The notes under the pieces are model-generated. The model had not been told where the DNA came from and searched no databases. It saw only the letters and a program-made list of their open reading frames with translations. Both the position numbers and the translations under genes were made by a program. From positions 2,871,001 through 2,935,000 of the forward strand of contig NC_089568.1 in assembly GCF_040115645.1 (NCBI RefSeq): a stretch of 64,000 bases of DNA. The letters run 5' to 3'. Numbering within the stretch: position 1 is the first letter of the stretch; each line of letters starts with the position of its first letter. Shown in pieces: positions 62,701 to 64,000 of this stretch. The stretch is from Euwallacea fornicatus (lineage: Eukaryota > Arthropoda > Insecta > Coleoptera > Curculionidae).

Positions 62701-64000
62701 ACAATTTCATGAAGGTGTTCTTAATTCGCAGTTACATACCTTCTTGGGCCCAACTTGTTGCATCATTATGGGTCTCAGTAATGTTACTCTGCACCTCCCA
62801 GTTGGCACTAAAGGAGTTACGTTTAGAATTGTTCTGATGCATCACCCGGTTCTGGTGTACCCCAAAAGTGTCTCGATCCTGTCTTTGGACCATGAACGAG
62901 GACTGATGATGGTCCTGTTTCGGGTGATTCAGAAAATCCCTATAAAGTTTAAAAGTTGAGAAAGTTAATAATCCAGGAGTGGTCATCAATGTTACCTGTT
63001 GCTTTTGAAGCTTTCTCTAATAGGTTCTATGGGAGGTGGAGGTTGGTTGGGCCGCACGACAGGGGGAGGGGGAGCAGGGCTTGATGGAGCTGGTGGCAGG
63101 GAATTGGGGCCTATGGGGGGTGGTGGAGGGCCTGGTTTCCAATTGCTGCTAGTCCAGCTCTGTTGGGTTGGAGATTTGCTCCCATTCTAAGGGAGAAATA
63201 AGGATCGGTTTATTGTGATGTATGATTACAATTTTCTTGGATCTTCAAGAAGTTATATAGTTTCTTGGTAGATATGATAGAATTTAAAAAATATCTCAAT
63301 TGCTCTTACATGTTGAGGGGAATCAGGACTGGATTTTCCACTAATACTATCATCTCCCCATCTGCCAGAAAGCTGCTGCTCCAGCATCAGTTTCCTGGTT
63401 TCTTCCAATTTGCTGACTGACCTGGAAGGCTTATCGAGTTTGACACTACTGCTTGTAGATCTCACTGAATGATTCGCTGTAACTCTCTCTAGTCGTTGTT
63501 TCATTTCGCTGCTCAATTTGATTTTTCCAATGCTTCCTACAAAATTTTCGATTTTTCATTGATAGTCGAAGGTGTGACTACTCTAGTGAAAGTGAGGATT
63601 ACTCTAAGTCTTACCTGGTGAAGGCCTTGCAGCCCCAATTTCAAAAGCCTTCTTCGAATTCGTCCTGGTCAATTTCCCCGAATCCTTAACAACCGGCTCA
63701 AAGTCAATTTCATCCCACTCTGTAGAAGTTTCAGTCCTTACTGACCCATTAGTAATGGTTAGTGATGACTCTTTATTAGGAGTAACTTTCCTTTCTTTTT
63801 GTCTCATCTTAAAATGCATAAAGTCCTCCCCGTTTTCATGATTTCCGTCCCCTTTAGGAGGAGGCCAACGCCATTTTCCAATTCGAACGGTTTTGGCTCT
63901 TCCATAAGGGTCCATGAAGGGCCTAGTTTCGCTTGGATCGCACTCGTCTATGGGGGGCGGCATTGGGGGTGGGGCCGGAATACTGTTTCTTGTTATTATA
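47780..64000 (-). CDS. syph: Unconventional myosin XV, tail part (5' end outside the window)
   Basis: Minus-strand exons in transcript order: >64000-63615, 63536-63310, 63186-62996, 62939-62740, 62678-62582, 61256-61087, 61038-60578, 60391-60158, [57715-57486], 56280-55809, 52877-52651, 51135-50886, 49455-49358, 49309-49095, 49037-48761, 48513-48155, 48096-47780. Apart from the bracketed join, all phases agree. The tail shows GRAKTVRIGKWRWPPP, a Pro-rich linker, a first FERM F2/F3 region (LGPLNALHLIFCQIVGDVYG, WPLYFARLFPV, LVAVSHWGVHLV), a Ser-rich linker, the second MyTH4 (LRYCGDQPLT, LRDEVYCQLMKQTT, RAWRLLSIVAAYFACS) and the terminal FERM (QIYRLPGGAERV, NQVAPDYLEGLLLRLG, ILALNRGGVHFLDM). 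This order matches myosin XV / Drosophila Sisyphus, an actin motor of filopodia that binds cargo through MyTH4-FERM. The stop is at 47782-47780. The motor, IQ motifs and first MyTH4 lie beyond 64000. I found no SH3 domain, which vertebrate myosin XV carries between the FERM regions. Confidence 0.88.
49456..50885 (-). other. Myosin XV intron with dispersed-repeat termini
   Basis: 1.4 kb. AAACAGGGTCACTC near 49731, GAACACCCTATATTTTT near 50222 and CACCTGTATAAT near 50330 resemble TACAGGGTG-type element ends, so most of 49731-50337 is probably mobile DNA. No transposase is recognisable. Confidence 0.45.
51136..52650 (-). other. Myosin XV intron with an unexplained plus-strand frame
   Basis: 1.5 kb intron. 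On the opposite (plus) strand, 51530-51766 holds a 78-codon frame with coding-like composition, including ECEEMSTLWSAGAGKNLYHG and PGPIDERLSELNYVTKKPLF. It has no recognised family and no clear splice partners. The rest is AT-rich with nothing visible. Confidence 0.4.
52878..55808 (-). other. Myosin XV intron carrying a mariner-like derivative
   Basis: 2.9 kb intron. Apart from the element at 53811-54490 I see no gene in it. Confidence 0.55.
53811..54490 (+). mobile_element. Deleted mariner-like element (680 bp)
   Basis: The left end TATACAGAGTG and right end CACCCTATATA are inverted. On the plus strand near 54080-54180 the translation reads QDLTPLDFFLWGYVKCLVYK, the late catalytic Asp block of mariner-like transposases (the same family as 29600-30610), followed by a stop. 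The N-terminal half is missing. Confidence 0.75.
55809..57715 (-). other. Possible alternative 5' coding exons of a short myosin XV isoform
   Basis: The exon 57715-57486 contains ATG at 57682 (MNKTTWKNYGKAGLCDNF) in a fair context and splices in phase 2 to 56280-55809. The frame also extends upstream of the 56280 acceptor to an ATG at 56342 (MVLNFQYFVRLLHASQTN), so a transcript starting in the intron could code from there. The exon at 57715 does not join the preceding FERM exon (60391-60158, ending in phase 0) in frame at its best acceptor. This suggests that it may be a first coding exon reached from a promoter near 58.1 kb. The intron 56281-57485 holds nothing else visible. Confidence 0.45.
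57716..60157 (-). other. Myosin XV intron with a possible internal promoter
   Basis: 2.4 kb. At 58171-58226 two adjacent 26-30-bp copies (GATTTCYATTGG...GTGTCAGAAA type) each carry an inverted CCAAT box, in a GC-richer patch. Just downstream on the minus strand, 58140 to 58039 ends in a good donor (AT|GTGAGT). This could be a non-coding first exon spliced to 57715. CACCCTGTATA motifs near 59167 and 59353 look like transposon ends. Confidence 0.4.
61257..62581 (-). other. Myosin XV intron
   Basis: 1.3 kb of very AT-rich sequence between the FERM-proximal exon and the SDKNDGRMSRDSWE exon. I see no feature in it. Confidence 0.6.

Noticed and set aside
1..64000. CRISPR arrays, operons, phage or prokaryotic defence systems
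   Set aside because: The DNA is plainly eukaryotic, with spliced genes throughout; no spaced direct repeats of CRISPR type occur.

Overview
The window is nuclear DNA of an insect, most likely a beetle or a close holometabolan; the order is inferred from overall character, with no single marker proving it. It is AT-rich, its genes are split by GT-AG introns, and it is littered with decayed Tc1/mariner-type transposons. I joined exons by hand from splice sites, codon phase and family resemblance. Five protein genes and one tRNA gene result. There is no CRISPR array, operon or prokaryotic feature.

Layout. 1-3385: no gene; a 1.4 kb foldback element lies at 883-2269. 3386-18836 (+): a 14-exon secreted protein of 2311 aa with a degenerate GH18 chitinase-like domain, two peritrophin-A (CBM14) domains, a giant Tyr/Pro/Val repeat region in one 3990-nt exon, and a third CBM14 at the C terminus. 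A tRNA-Gly(UCC) gene sits antisense in one intron. 19478-22857 (+): a Snakeskin (Ssk)-like four-membrane-span gene whose exons 1 and 2 are duplicated and appear to share exons 3 and 4. 27487-32173 (+): adenylosuccinate lyase (AdSL), six exons, with transposon debris in intron 1. 32604-34148: a dead Tc1-family element with IR/DR ends. 34626-35372 (-): a 196-aa four-span MARVEL/Ssk-like protein. 37607-46426 (+): a second, 420-aa four-span protein with a long charged tail, divergent from the previous gene. 47780 to beyond 64000 (-): the tail half of an unconventional myosin XV (Drosophila sisyphus type), with the end of the first FERM region, the second MyTH4 and the C-terminal FERM.

How it fits together. 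Three four-span membrane-protein genes lie within 27 kb. Ssk is a core smooth-septate-junction protein of insect gut in flies, so the other two are candidates for epithelial junction or apical membrane proteins; that is inference. The chitin-binding protein next door would act in extracellular matrix or cuticle. AdSL is a purine-synthesis housekeeping gene and myosin XV a cytoskeletal motor; I see no functional link for these.

The best leads are the catalytically dead GH18/CBM14/giant-repeat protein, the alternative 5' halves of the Ssk-like gene, each with the same double GATA motif at about the same distance upstream, and a possible internal promoter in the myosin XV gene.
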